A DNA stretch of 64,000 nucleotides from an uncultured Armatimonadota bacterium. Its GTDB lineage: Bacteria; Armatimonadota; Fimbriimonadia; Fimbriimonadales; Fimbriimonadaceae. The notes under the pieces were generated by a model, which did not search any database, was not told where the DNA came from, and saw only the letters and a program-made list of their open reading frames with translations. The DNA is taken from assembly GCA_903899015.1 (NCBI GenBank), contig CAIUHP010000113.1:1-64000 (forward strand). The letters run 5' to 3'. Position 1 is the first letter of the stretch. Each line of letters starts with the position of its first letter. Below, piece by piece: positions 27,741-37,347 of the stretch. Made by a program: the position numbers and the translations under genes.

Positions 27741-29236
27741 TGCGCGCCCACCATGAGTCGGCCGATTGCATCCCGGTCCAGTGAGTCTTGCGCTCTTGGT
27801 TCCAGCAGTTTTCCATTGTTCATCGCAACCACCCGATCGCATTGCTCAAGGAGTTCGTCAAGGTCGAAACTGACAACCAAAGCCGCCGAACCATTTCTAC
27901 AAGCTTCACGAATGCCATCGTAGACCTGTTGAGTGCCCTTAATGTCCAACCCTCTCGCTGGCTGGAAGGCAAGGATTAATTTGGCGTTTAAGCAAAGCGC
28001 GCGTGCGGCAACAAACCTCTGTTGGTTGCCTCCCGAAAGGCTCGACATCGGCAACTTCAACCCACCTCGTTTCGTTTTGAAGCGGTCTGCGATTTGCTCT
28101 GCCATCTCGAATCTCGCCTTGCCATCTACTCTTCCCTTGTTCGCGAAGGGAGCTAATCGCTGTAGTCCCAACGCGGCATTTTCGTCAAGGCTCCAATCTT
28201 CGACAACACCTTGTGCATGGCGGTCTTCAGGAATCAAGCGAAGACCGTTTCGAATCCTCTCGGCGGCATCCCAGGAAAGGCAATCTGAGCCGAGCATTTG
28301 CATCGACCCATGCTGTGTCTGAACGAGTCCCGCAATCGCTTCAAAAAGTTCCCGTTGCCCGCTTCCATCTACTCCGGCAATCCCAAGAACTTCTCCCGAC
28401 CGCAAAGTTAGGTTCACTTCTTTAAGTGCCTGTTCACCGTGATCGCCTTTAACGACTAGGCCAGTAATTTGTAATAAAGTCGTTCCCGGCTCAAATGGCT
28501 GAGAGCGATCAGGCTCAACAATGGCTTCTCCCACGATGAGGGTGGCGAGTTCATTTCCGTTCGTATCGACAACCAACTTCTCGTCAATTCTTCGCCCACC
28601 GCGTAAGACGGTTACTCGACTGCAATGATCGAGGACTTCAGGTAGTCGGTGCGTGACGAGAATTATCGTAGCGCCTTCGTTGGCCAAGCGGTGCAAGCTT
28701 TCAAAGAGTGCGGCCGCATCAGCAGGGGAAAGCATGGCGGTGGGCTCGTCCAAAATCATGATCCGAGCATTGCGCCACAGAAGTTTGAGGATCTCCAATT
28801 TTTGAGCACCCGCAGGGCTCAAGGTAGATGCTTCTGCATGCCAGTCAAACGTAAAGCCCATTCTAGCTGCAAGTGACTGAGCTCGCTCTTCGGCGACTTT
28901 ATTCTTTAGCACCAGACCGCCTTCCGCTCCGAGGATCAAGTTCTGAAGGCAAGTGAGTTCGGGAATGATTCCGTAGTGCTGACTCACCATGCCAACTCCC
29001 GCCTCGATCGCCTCTCTTGAAGTGCCGAACCGGACCGTGTTTCCTTCGACCTCCATGGATCCCTCGTCGGCGGCGATAGCCCCATAAAGCACCCGCATGA
29101 GGGTGGTTTTACCGGCACCGTTCTCGCCAACCAACGCGTGAATGGCGCCTTGTTCCACTTCTAGATCGACTCGATCAAGAGCGGTTACAGTGCCAAATCG
29201 CTTGGTTATGCCAAGCAGTCGAACGGCAAAACTCAC
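27737..29236 (-). CDS. BMP-type nucleoside/sugar ABC importer, double ATPase
   Basis: Two fused ABC ATPase domains (about residues 1-245 and 255-499), as in RbsA/YufO. Domain 1 has Walker A GENGAGKTT and Walker B IMILDEPTA, but its signature is LSPAGAQKLEIL instead of LSxGxxQ. Domain 2 has a degenerate Walker A (GVDGSGQRE), the normal signature LSGGNQQR and ILAFQPARGLD. The pattern of one poor site is usual for this family. Start is GTG 29236, overlapping the previous gene's stop by four bases (GTGA). No substrate-binding lipoprotein is found in the window, so ligand identity is unknown; nucleosides are the family's common cargo. Confidence 0.92.
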   Translation of the reverse strand: MSFAVRLLGITKRFGTVTALDRVDLEVEQGAIHALVGENGAGKTTLMRVLYGAIAADEGSMEVEGNTVRFGTSREAIEAGVGMVSQHYGIIPELTCLQNLILGAEGGLVLKNKVAEERAQSLAARMGFTFDWHAEASTLSPAGAQKLEILKLLWRNARIMILDEPTAMLSPADAAALFESLHRLANEGATIILVTHRLPEVLDHCSRVTVLRGGRRIDEKLVVDTNGNELATLIVGEAIVEPDRSQPFEPGTTLLQITGLVVKGDHGEQALKEVNLTLRSGEVLGIAGVDGSGQRELFEAIAGLVQTQHGSMQMLGSDCLSWDAAERIRNGLRLIPEDRHAQGVVEDWSLDENAALGLQRLAPFANKGRVDGKARFEMAEQIADRFKTKRGGLKLPMSSLSGGNQQRFVAARALCLNAKLILAFQPARGLDIKGTQQVYDGIREACRNGSAALVVSFDLDELLEQCDRVVAMNNGKLLEPRAQDSLDRDAIGRLMVGAQ

Positions 29237-30105
29237 TCGGCGGCACCCATTTCTAGGATTGTCTCATATAGAATCGCGGTCGTGAGTTCGTTTTGACCGG
29301 ATGATTCAGCTCGCTTGAGTAATTCATCAACCAGCATGGTGCCTGGTATGGCTGCATTGATCGCTTGAGCCGCCTCCGCACAGTAGCCGAAGTCTTTTAG
29401 TTGGTTCTTCACGCTGAATCCAGGCGTCCAATCAGAGGCCAAAATCTTCAGCCCGTAGTTCTCGAAGGCCCAACTACCCGCCGCACCACCGCCTACTAAC
29501 TCGCGAGTTTGAGCAAGATCTAACCCTGCTTTCTTAGCGAACGCAAGTGACTCACAAAGTGCGAGAAGTGCCCCACCAACCGCGATCTGGTTGACCATCT
29601 TCATCATTTGCCCGGCCCCGGCCGGCCCTACTCGCTCAGCGCGTTTGGCATAAGCGTTGAGATATGGCATGGCTTCTGCAACATCGCTCTCGGTTCCCCC
29701 ACAAAAAATCGTCAGCTGTCCTTTTTGCGCGCCCATACTGCCCCCGGTTATCGGAGCATCAACGAACCGAAAACCCTTGGAAGTCAAGAAGGCGTTTAGA
29801 TCAAGTGAGGCATTGGGAGCGATCGTGGAGTGGTCGACAATTAGGGTCCCGGCTTTGGCGTTTTGGATGATTTGATCGACGCATTCCCCGACGTCTTCTG
29901 ACCGGTTAACGCACACGAAAATAATCTCGCATTGCTCACCAAGTTCGGCAAGGTTAGAAGCAACCGTTGCTCCTAATTCGGCAAGTGGTTCAGCTTTAGA
30001 GGGAGTTCGGTTCCAAACAATGACGTTATGCCCAGCCGACACGAGGTGTCCCGCCATCGGTCCCCCCATCACACCTAAACCAACAAAACCAACTGTCTTA
30101 GACAC
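29233..30105 (-). CDS. NAD(P)-dependent beta-hydroxyacid dehydrogenase family protein
   Basis: Member of the 3-hydroxyisobutyrate/tartronate semialdehyde reductase family. Motifs in order: VGFVGLGVMGGPMAGHL (dinucleotide), VWNRT, DAPITGGSMGAQKGQLTI (substrate loop), and GAGQMMKMVNQI with the catalytic lysine. I start it at GTG 30105 (VSKTVGFVGLG) instead of 30189, since that avoids a 62-base overlap with hisD and gives the normal family N-terminus; 291 residues. It lies 22 bases after hisD and is coupled to the ATPase gene below. Confidence 0.86.
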   Translation of the reverse strand: MSKTVGFVGLGVMGGPMAGHLVSAGHNVIVWNRTPSKAEPLAELGATVASNLAELGEQCEIIFVCVNRSEDVGECVDQIIQNAKAGTLIVDHSTIAPNASLDLNAFLTSKGFRFVDAPITGGSMGAQKGQLTIFCGGTESDVAEAMPYLNAYAKRAERVGPAGAGQMMKMVNQIAVGGALLALCESLAFAKKAGLDLAQTRELVGGGAAGSWAFENYGLKILASDWTPGFSVKNQLKDFGYCAEAAQAINAAIPGTMLVDELLKRAESSGQNELTTAILYETILEMGAAE

Positions 30106-30127
30106 GAGCGTAATCGTACCAGTCTCT

Positions 30128-31429
30128 TCAGCGCGAGAGCCTGATAGTGGCACCTCTTGCGTGAGTTGGAAAGCCTTCCATCTCGCCAAATGCCTCGATC
30201 GTTGGGATTAGCTCGATCAATTCATCGAAATTCAAATGACTGACACTCTGGACCTTCCAAAAATCCAGGATGTTGACCGGACTTCCAAATCGAGCCGCGC
30301 CCGCAGTCGGCAATGTGTGAGAAGGCCCCAAAACATAATCGCCTGCGCTTTCTGGGGTGTATTCGCCAAGCAAAATGGCACCCGCGTTTTGAATCCGATC
30401 GACGATCTTCTCGGGGGATTTGATGGACACCGTAAGGTGCTCAGGAGCAATTGCATTCACGATGTCAATCGCCTGGGTCATATCTTCGGCAATAAATGCG
30501 ATGCTCTCATTGGATAGGGCGACTCGCATACTGGCCTCACACCTTGCACCATTCAGTTGGCGATCAACGGCAGCAAGCAATTCGTTCAAGACAGTTTCGG
30601 AAGTCGTGACGATAAATGCCGCGTTGTCATCGCTGTGCTCGATCTGAGTTAGCAAATCTGCCGCCGCCCACTCAATATTCGCGTCCTCGTCCAGCAATAC
30701 GCAGACTTCACTTGGGCCGGCATATCCATCGAGTCCAACCCGTCCCCAAAGCTGTCTCTTTGCCTCATTAACAAAGCGATTTCCTGGTCCCACGATCTTG
30801 TCTACCCGAGGCACAGATTCAGTTCCGAATGCCAATGCTGCGATTGCTGCTGCTCCACCAACCTTAAACGCCTTTTCCACCCCTGCCCACTTCAACGCGT
30901 ACAAAACGGCGGGAGAAAGCGCGCCATCTGAACGGCACGGGGTCGTCACAAATCGATGATCTACCCCGGCGACTCTCGCCGGCAATACGTTCATTAAGAC
31001 GCTGCTCGGATATGTCGCTCTCCCGCCTGGTACGTAGACACCGACTTTCGAAAGAGGTCGAACGATCTGTCCTAATGAACCGTGACGCCATCCGAAACAA
31101 GAGCCCTGTGGCTCAAGTCCGGCTGTGAAATTTGCTAACTGAAGCGTGTGAAAGTCTTCGATCCGTTTTCCAGCAAACTGGATCGCTGACTCATATTGAG
31201 TCGGCAACTCAGTTGAGTTCATCTCCTCGTCCGTCACAAGGATGGAAGTGAGGTGAGGTGAATCGAATCGCCTACTTGTTTCAAGCAAAGCTTCGTCGCC
31301 TCTCGTTCGAACGTCTTCAATGATCGAAGCGACTACCCTTTCGGTCGCTTCGTCTCGAACTATCTGGCGTTTGCTGAGGCACTCGAAGGGATCCTCGGTC
31401 CGAGCATCAAGAATTCGACATAAAGCCAT
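30128..31429 (-). CDS. hisD: Histidinol dehydrogenase
   Basis: Last two oxidations of histidine synthesis, L-histidinol to L-histidine with NAD. Typical motifs: PGGRATYPSSVLMNVLPA, KVGGAAAIAALAFGT, VDKIVGPGNRFVNEAK, DGYAGPSEVCVL, LLTQIEHSDDNAA, PEHLTVS and GEYTPESAGDYVLGPSHTLPT, including the His/Glu zinc and catalytic positions. 433 residues, full length. No other his gene is nearby; it sits three bases after gltX. Confidence 0.96.
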   Translation of the reverse strand: MALCRILDARTEDPFECLSKRQIVRDEATERVVASIIEDVRTRGDEALLETSRRFDSPHLTSILVTDEEMNSTELPTQYESAIQFAGKRIEDFHTLQLANFTAGLEPQGSCFGWRHGSLGQIVRPLSKVGVYVPGGRATYPSSVLMNVLPARVAGVDHRFVTTPCRSDGALSPAVLYALKWAGVEKAFKVGGAAAIAALAFGTESVPRVDKIVGPGNRFVNEAKRQLWGRVGLDGYAGPSEVCVLLDEDANIEWAAADLLTQIEHSDDNAAFIVTTSETVLNELLAAVDRQLNGARCEASMRVALSNESIAFIAEDMTQAIDIVNAIAPEHLTVSIKSPEKIVDRIQNAGAILLGEYTPESAGDYVLGPSHTLPTAGAARFGSPVNILDFWKVQSVSHLNFDELIELIPTIEAFGEMEGFPTHARGATIRLSR

Positions 31430-31432
31430 GAC

Positions 31433-32980
31433 TTATCTCAATAACTCCATCGCTCGCTCGACGCGTGTTCGAATGCGCTCGGGTCCCAAAACCGACATGA
31501 GTTCAAAAAGTCCGGGACCAGTCGTCTTGCCCGTGAGCGCAACCCTGGTCGGATGCACCACTGGACCTAACTTGTCTAATCCTTGAGCCGTTTGAAACTC
31601 TCGAAGCGCTTCCTCATAGACGGATGGCTCCGAGTCTGGCCCGAACGTACTGTTGCACTGATCAAGAAGAAATTCAAAAAGGGCACGGGTAGTTGGTTGT
31701 GAGAACCATTTGTCAACCGCTTTTTCTTCCATCGCGAGAGCGTCCACAAAGAAAAACTCGCACTCAATCCCAAAATCAGCCAACGTGTGAACGCGTTGTT
31801 GCTCGAGTTTGATTGCCTCTAGGGCATAGCCACGATCATCTTGAATGGCCCGATCCAGCAGTATTAGCGTCGCCTCAACCCTCTTCGGATCTGGCTGTCC
31901 AACCTCCGGCTCAAGTTGATTGAAATATTCCAACGTATAAGGAGTTCGAAGGTAATCAATCAAAACATCCAATAAATCAACGGGATCCAACGCGCGAATC
32001 GCATTGCCGTTTAGCCAACGCAATTTCTCGATATCAAACTTGCCAGGAGAAGGCTGCAGACCCTTCAAATCAAACGCATCTACCAACTCCTGCTCACTCA
32101 AGATCTCTCGATCGTCGCCAGGCGACCAACCGATGAGCGCGATGAAGTTTTTGAGAGGACCTTTCAAGAAGCCTTGCGCTGCATAGTCAAGTACACGAGT
32201 CGCTCCGTGTCGCTTTGAAAGTTTCTTCCCATCCGTTCCTACGATGACCGGACAGTGAACAAAAATCGGTCGTTGCCAACCAAAAGCATCAAAAAGAGCT
32301 GCATGTTTGGGAGCGGAAGACAGCCACTCTTCACCGCGAATAATGTGAGTGATCTCCATCAAATGATCGTCTACCATCGAAGCAAAGTGGTACGTCGGCA
32401 TGCCGTCCGCCTTTATGAGAACTGGATCATCAATCGTGTTGCTATCCCACTCAACGTGCCCCCTAATGGCATCCTCAATAGAAATCGTGGTGTCTCGAGG
32501 TATGCGTTGCCGAATCACATAGGGCTTCCCGTCGGCAATGGCTGCTTCGACCTGATCGGGAGTTGCATCTCGCCAGATACCGCCAAAGTATCCCGTCGAT
32601 TGCTTCTGCGCGGTCTGAATTTCGCGCATTTGCTCCAATTCTTGGGCGGTGTCAAAAGCCTTGTAGGCATATCCGAGTTCCAAGAGCTTCTCAATCCAGC
32701 CAGCATAGATGCCTGCTTCCTTTCGCTCACTTTGGCGATACGGCGCGTTTGGGCCGCCAATATGAGGCCCCTCATCGAACTCAATTCCAACCCAGGACAG
32801 CGTGTCGATAAATTCTTGTTCTGACTCGGGCGAATACCGATTTCGATCGGTATCTTCGATGCGCAGGATATTTATCCCACCGTTGTGCCGAGCAAACAGG
32901 GACTTAAAAAGGGCATCCCGTAATGCTCCCACGTGAAGCATTCCGGTAGGACTTGGTGCAAAGCGAACGCGTACCGACAT
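31433..32980 (-). CDS. gltX: Glutamate-tRNA ligase
   Basis: Class I aminoacyl-tRNA synthetase that charges tRNA(Glu), and in many bacteria also tRNA(Gln). The HIGH motif appears as SPTGMLHVGALRDALF, the KMSKS motif as GKKLSKRHGATRV, and the substrate region SERKEAGIYAGWIEKLLELGY is present. 515 residues, slightly longer than usual. It heads the minus-strand convoy (gltX, hisD, dehydrogenase, importer, LolA-like) and should therefore have its promoter in 32981-33114, where I see no clear consensus. Confidence 0.96.
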   Translation of the reverse strand: MSVRVRFAPSPTGMLHVGALRDALFKSLFARHNGGINILRIEDTDRNRYSPESEQEFIDTLSWVGIEFDEGPHIGGPNAPYRQSERKEAGIYAGWIEKLLELGYAYKAFDTAQELEQMREIQTAQKQSTGYFGGIWRDATPDQVEAAIADGKPYVIRQRIPRDTTISIEDAIRGHVEWDSNTIDDPVLIKADGMPTYHFASMVDDHLMEITHIIRGEEWLSSAPKHAALFDAFGWQRPIFVHCPVIVGTDGKKLSKRHGATRVLDYAAQGFLKGPLKNFIALIGWSPGDDREILSEQELVDAFDLKGLQPSPGKFDIEKLRWLNGNAIRALDPVDLLDVLIDYLRTPYTLEYFNQLEPEVGQPDPKRVEATLILLDRAIQDDRGYALEAIKLEQQRVHTLADFGIECEFFFVDALAMEEKAVDKWFSQPTTRALFEFLLDQCNSTFGPDSEPSVYEEALREFQTAQGLDKLGPVVHPTRVALTGKTTGPGLFELMSVLGPERIRTRVERAMELLR

Positions 32981-33114
32981 CTTCTACAGGGTACCCGTCC
33001 AAAGAATTTCGACCTGAAGGGGCGAGTCACCCTCAGGCCAAGATTCGCGTCACTTTAGCCCCTTCGCAACGTGGTGCGAGACACCCCTAATGTCTCAGGC
33101 AATCCGAATTGGAC

Positions 33115-34056
33115 TCACGACTCGTCATGATTCGCGTCTGACTTTGAGGAGTCATCGGGTTCAGAGTCGGTAGTCGAACCTGGACCGTTTTCATCTTCTG
33201 TGTTAACCGGCGCTTCAAAATGAAATCGGATCTTTTCGTTCGGCGCCCCTCCGCCCTTACACGGAACAAATGGTCGAGTGTGGCCAAGGTGAAATTCTAG
33301 GGCTTTCGGATCGGGTTCATCTTCGTCAACCATGACTAAGACTTCCTCGTCTCCTCCCATGTGCCTCAACCTTTGGTTCAAGACTTTAATGTTTTGATCA
33401 TGTTGTTCACAAAAGGCACAAGGACCAGACCAAGTGTCTTCCACGACTGTAAAGCTGCAACTATCAACATTTAGCAGCCATTCGAACCAATCGTTATGAA
33501 TGAAGAAAGCGCCATCGTGGTTGTCCCAAATGATTGAGTAATGGTCTCTTCCTCCTGAGGCTTGAAAGATGAGTTTATTTCTGGAAGTAGCGTTAACAAT
33601 AGGGCTTGCGAACTTCTTCCCTTCGCCCTTTGCCGCAAAACTCGTTTGAATCGTTTCGATGTTGGCGATCTTCGCAACCGGTACTTTCTCAGATTTCTCA
33701 TGTTGCTTTCGTGGCTCAACGACTTCTCCCGGCTTAAACGTTTCTGAATATCGTTGGATGCCATCGGCAGCTAATTGCAAAACTGCGCCACAAATTAAGG
33801 CAACATCCGCTACCCCTTCGGCTGGTATCACCGGAACCAAAAGCGCGCCCAAAGTGCTTATAGCTTTGCCGGCGGTATCCGTAGTTTTCGCAACCTCCCT
33901 TAGTAACTCGCGGTCTACATGGTCTTGGCTGTTTGAGTCGCACCCGTTTCCAATTAATGAAAGTGATCCAACAACTCTGCTCGCGATCGAGACTTGGCCG
34001 ACCGACTTGATAAACGATCGTCTAGTAATCTGATTAACTCGCCGATTAGCACTCAC
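33115..34056 (-). CDS. TAT-signal protein of unknown function
   Basis: The N-terminus has the twin-arginine motif ITRRSFIKSVG followed by a hydrophobic stretch and LIGNGC, which might be a lipobox. The middle contains SGPCAFCEQHDQN (a CxxC that may bind a metal) and HYSIIWDNHDGAFFIHND; the C-terminus is Asp/Glu/Ser-rich and probably disordered. The family is not recognised. I use GTG 34056, because GAGGGG sits seven bases upstream, giving 313 residues; the ORF track start is TTG 34071. It lies about 125 bases downstream of the ABC-2 permease on the same strand. Confidence 0.72.
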   Translation of the reverse strand: MSANRRVNQITRRSFIKSVGQVSIASRVVGSLSLIGNGCDSNSQDHVDRELLREVAKTTDTAGKAISTLGALLVPVIPAEGVADVALICGAVLQLAADGIQRYSETFKPGEVVEPRKQHEKSEKVPVAKIANIETIQTSFAAKGEGKKFASPIVNATSRNKLIFQASGGRDHYSIIWDNHDGAFFIHNDWFEWLLNVDSCSFTVVEDTWSGPCAFCEQHDQNIKVLNQRLRHMGGDEEVLVMVDEDEPDPKALEFHLGHTRPFVPCKGGGAPNEKIRFHFEAPVNTEDENGPGSTTDSEPDDSSKSDANHDES

Positions 34057-34180
34057 TGCAATTCCCCTCAAATTGCATTGTAAGCAATAAAAGCAGAACG
34101 CGTCAACAAGGCACGATTTTTCTGCCCGGGCGACGTCAATACGATGTCTTGACGCCGTCGAGGAGATTTACATTCTAAGA

Positions 34181-35347
34181 CTAAGCGGGCTCAGGATCCC
34201 ATTGAATGCGCTTGTAAGCAATGGTTCCGAAGGCGGCTGAGAACCCAATAAGTACCACGGTAGAAACGAGAGCGTCTTGCAAAGGAAGCCCTCGCCAAAT
34301 CATGCCGTCGAACCCATCAACCGCCCAAGCGATGGGTATCAATTTGCTGACCATTTGGAACGCAGTCGGCATGAGTGAGATTGGGAACCAAGCTCCTCCT
34401 AACATGCACATTCCAAGAACCGCAAGAATAGAGAGGCCCCTACTTTGCTGTTCATTTTTGCCAAGGGCTGCCACGAATAGACCAAATGTTGCCGACATGA
34501 GAGAAGCCGCAATCGCCACGAGGAAAAATCCTACATAGTTACCTGCCGTCGGTTCGATGTGGAATTTGAAGACCGCCATTCCGACCCCAAACACGACACA
34601 TAAAATTGCCATGGCTCGAATCGCGGCACTCATTCCCTTGGCAAGCAAGAACATAAATGGACTGACAGGCGACGATCTTAGACGCCTCCAAATTCCCATT
34701 CTGCGCTCTCGAAGCAAGGTCATAGCACTTTCAATTGCCCAGAACAAAAGCCCTTGCATCGCCATGCCTGCAAAGGCATGAGCGGCCGGACTAGAATCGC
34801 CCTTATGGTCAGCGGCTTGGGTTTCGTCCTTAAGGTTAAAGGGTAATTGCGAATCTTCTACGCGAGCGGATGATCCAAAGACCTGCTTCGTAACGGACTG
34901 CATGGTCAAGCGAATCAACGAACCTTTGGCCATTCCGACCACAATGCTTCGAGACGGATCTTCCAACAGTCTAAAGTCAGGCGGAGTTGTGTGCTCGGTC
35001 ATTGCTTGAACGGCTTTATCCGAGAATCCCTTCGGCACAACGACGGCAAGCGCGACATCCCCTTTTGAAACTTTCTGTTGGGCAGTGGCTTCGTCTGCCT
35101 CCTTGAGATTGAAGGCAGAACTCTTCTTGAGTCGAGCGATGAGATCGGTGGAAAGATCCGTATGGTCCTGATCAACCACTAATAAGTCCACCTTCGAGGC
35201 CTGAGCCGACTTGCCCGTGTTTTGAAACAGGTAGCCAATGAAGCAAGCCAAGATAACCGGTGTGACGAACGAGATCATCACTGATCGGCGATCAGCGATG
35301 TAAATTCTAAGGTCTTTTCTAACGAGTTCCCAAAGTAAGTTCAGCAT
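34181..35347 (-). CDS. ABC-2 type exporter permease
   Basis: One N-terminal helix (SVMISFVTPVILACFIGYLF), a large extracytoplasmic domain (about residues 45-190), then five helices typical of ABC-2 permeases of the YhhJ/DrrB-NatB type, with the cytoplasmic loop RERRMGIWRRLRSSPVSPF. 388 residues. Together with the ATPase three bases upstream it forms a drug, lipid or polymer exporter; cargo unknown. Confidence 0.9.
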   Translation of the reverse strand: MLNLLWELVRKDLRIYIADRRSVMISFVTPVILACFIGYLFQNTGKSAQASKVDLLVVDQDHTDLSTDLIARLKKSSAFNLKEADEATAQQKVSKGDVALAVVVPKGFSDKAVQAMTEHTTPPDFRLLEDPSRSIVVGMAKGSLIRLTMQSVTKQVFGSSARVEDSQLPFNLKDETQAADHKGDSSPAAHAFAGMAMQGLLFWAIESAMTLLRERRMGIWRRLRSSPVSPFMFLLAKGMSAAIRAMAILCVVFGVGMAVFKFHIEPTAGNYVGFFLVAIAASLMSATFGLFVAALGKNEQQSRGLSILAVLGMCMLGGAWFPISLMPTAFQMVSKLIPIAWAVDGFDGMIWRGLPLQDALVSTVVLIGFSAAFGTIAYKRIQWDPEPA

Positions 35348-35350
35348 CTA

Positions 35351-36271
35351 TTAATCTCTCAAGGACCGTCCTGTGAGGTGCAAGAAAACCTGTTCCAGAG
35401 AGCTTTCCTGAGTTCGAATCGAGGCAAATTGCAATCCTAATTGGGCGAGGGATGCGAGAGCCCTCGGTAAATCCTTCGTCAGATCATCGACTTCGAGAGT
35501 CAATTGAGTTCCATCCAGGTGGTGGGAAATCGTTCCGATGATCGGATCGAGTGGGATCGACAATGGATTCACGAGCTCGACAAACACTTCATTCTTTGCG
35601 GGCATCAGCCGTTTGATATTGGACATGGATTCTTGGGCAATCACCGTTCCGTTGTCCATAATCGCAACCCGTTGACAGAGTCTTTCGACTTCTTCCATAT
35701 AGTGGGTGGTGTAGATGATCGTCTTTCCCTTGGAATTGAGAACTTCAAGCGCATCAAAAATAGCGTTTCGACTTTGCGGATCAACGCCTACTGTCGGCTC
35801 ATCTAAAATGACCAAATCAGGTTCATGTAGAAGTGCTGCTGCAATGTTAAGCCTCCGTTTCATTCCCCCCGAGAAATTCGCGACTGGTTCGTTCGATCGA
35901 TCTTTCAACCCCGTTAATTCAAGGCAAGATTCGATTCTGTTGGTGAGGTGTTGTCCTACTAATCCGTAAAGTGATCCGAAGAACCTCAAGTTATCAATCG
36001 CATTGATTTCAGAATAGAGGGCAAGATCTTGCGGTACGTATCCGATCTTCCGCTTCGGAGCGGGATTGTTCACTGAGACAAGCTCTCCATCAAGCAGAAC
36101 CGTCCCACCATCGGCATCCAAAGTGCCGGTAAGAATGGAAATCACCGTTGTCTTGCCGGCTCCATTGGGTCCAAGTAACCCAAAACAAGAACCAGGCTCA
36201 ACGCTAAAGGAAGCGTTCTTTACCGCGACGGTGTCGCCAAATGATTTACGTAAGCCAACTACTTCTAGCAC
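35351..36271 (-). CDS. ABC-2 type exporter ATPase
   Basis: Walker A LLGPNGAGKTTVISIL, Q-loop region GYVPQDLALYSEINA, signature NFSGGMKRRLNIAAAL, Walker B LVILDEPTVGVDPQSR and the switch histidine in TTHYMEEVERLC. 306 residues, with a C-terminal regulatory extension of the CcmA/DrrA kind. Start is GTG 36271. Pairs with the permease gene three bases downstream. Confidence 0.94.
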   Translation of the reverse strand: MLEVVGLRKSFGDTVAVKNASFSVEPGSCFGLLGPNGAGKTTVISILTGTLDADGGTVLLDGELVSVNNPAPKRKIGYVPQDLALYSEINAIDNLRFFGSLYGLVGQHLTNRIESCLELTGLKDRSNEPVANFSGGMKRRLNIAAALLHEPDLVILDEPTVGVDPQSRNAIFDALEVLNSKGKTIIYTTHYMEEVERLCQRVAIMDNGTVIAQESMSNIKRLMPAKNEVFVELVNPLSIPLDPIIGTISHHLDGTQLTLEVDDLTKDLPRALASLAQLGLQFASIRTQESSLEQVFLHLTGRSLRD

Positions 36272-36324
36272 CGTAAGCGATACGCTACTGTGGAGTGAGT
36301 AGGTTGCAAACGAACCAATTCAAA

Positions 36325-37272
36325 CTATTCGACACCCCCGCCTGTTGGCAGGAACTTTTCATATCCTTTTGGAGGCGAATAGGGCCGATCCGGGTTCATG
36401 CCGTTCCAAATCAATCCACATAATTTCCGGATGATGACATCGCCCTCATTTGTCTTTGTCCACGACTGATCCTTCTGATCATCGGTATAGATTGTGAGGA
36501 TGTAGGGCTGGTTTGTAAAAACAAGGGCGACCTCGCTCCTACTTCGATCAATGGCCCCTGACTTGCTCGCAACCTTGACATCAACAGGAGTAGTGATGCC
36601 GGTGTAATCATCCCAATATTGGTGGCTGAGTATCCGAAGTAGCTTTTCAGAACCCGCTTCAGAAGCTGCCTTCTTCGTGTAAATGAGTTCAATAAGTCGG
36701 TTCATTTCGACGGGTGTGGTCATACCAAGTCCGAACTGAGATCGTAGCTTTACCTTGTCTGGCTCGTCGGGTGGAAAGTTGTCCCACAAAACCTTGGTGT
36801 GTGAGAGTCCTAAGTTGGCCAGCCGAGCATTAACGTTGTCAGGTTTCAACCATTCTCTCAATACCATCGTTGCGGTGTTGTCACTCACCGTGATCATGAG
36901 ATTTACCCAGCCATCGAGGTCTAAGACGGTGCCGTCTTTAAAAAAATAGGACCACATACTGAACTGTCGCCCATCCATTGGGGGCACAGTCCATTTGTCA
37001 GACCAAGACAATTTGCCTTCCTCCACTTGTCTTATAGCTTCTAGAGCAACCGCGGTTTTGATCGTGCTCGCAGTTGGAAACACATCATTGCCGTGCAAGC
37101 TAATTTGCTGATGAGTCTTAAGATCCGTGACGCAATAACCAATGCGTCCATGAAATGGAAGACAGGCCTGATCGAGCTTCTGCTTGAGAACGGGCAGTTT
37201 GCTAGATGGATGAATCAGGTGTTCGAGCTTTCCGTACGTCAGCAAATTCAAACCGAGGGCTAGACACAGCAT
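36325..37272 (-). CDS. Serine hydrolase of the class A beta-lactamase fold
   Basis: An N-terminal signal or anchor helix (LCLALGLNLL) precedes a penicillin-binding-type fold with the three marker motifs: STIK (nucleophile Ser and Lys; FPTASTIKTAVALEA), SDN (TVSDNTATMVLREW) and KSG in place of KTG (VASKSGAIDRSRSEVALV). An omega-loop ExxxN motif is not obvious, so whether it hydrolyses beta-lactams is open; it could be a peptidase-like relative. 315 residues, periplasmic. It lies 53 bases upstream of the exporter ATPase on the same strand. Confidence 0.85.
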   Translation of the reverse strand: MLCLALGLNLLTYGKLEHLIHPSSKLPVLKQKLDQACLPFHGRIGYCVTDLKTHQQISLHGNDVFPTASTIKTAVALEAIRQVEEGKLSWSDKWTVPPMDGRQFSMWSYFFKDGTVLDLDGWVNLMITVSDNTATMVLREWLKPDNVNARLANLGLSHTKVLWDNFPPDEPDKVKLRSQFGLGMTTPVEMNRLIELIYTKKAASEAGSEKLLRILSHQYWDDYTGITTPVDVKVASKSGAIDRSRSEVALVFTNQPYILTIYTDDQKDQSWTKTNEGDVIIRKLCGLIWNGMNPDRPYSPPKGYEKFLPTGGGVE

Positions 37273-37313
37273 TTGAACAGTTTAACGCTGTCATCACGAA
37301 GCCGAAAACGCAT

Positions 37314-37347
37314 TAAAAAAAAGATCGGCCCTTTCGGGCCGACCTTT
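37314..37347 (-). terminator. Intrinsic terminator after the 62-residue gene
   Basis: tcggccc (37325-37331) pairs with gggccga (37336-37342) around tttc, with three more flanking A-T/G-C pairs across one mismatch. On the minus strand a run of about nine T follows. The stem begins within the stop codon of the small gene. Confidence 0.85.
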
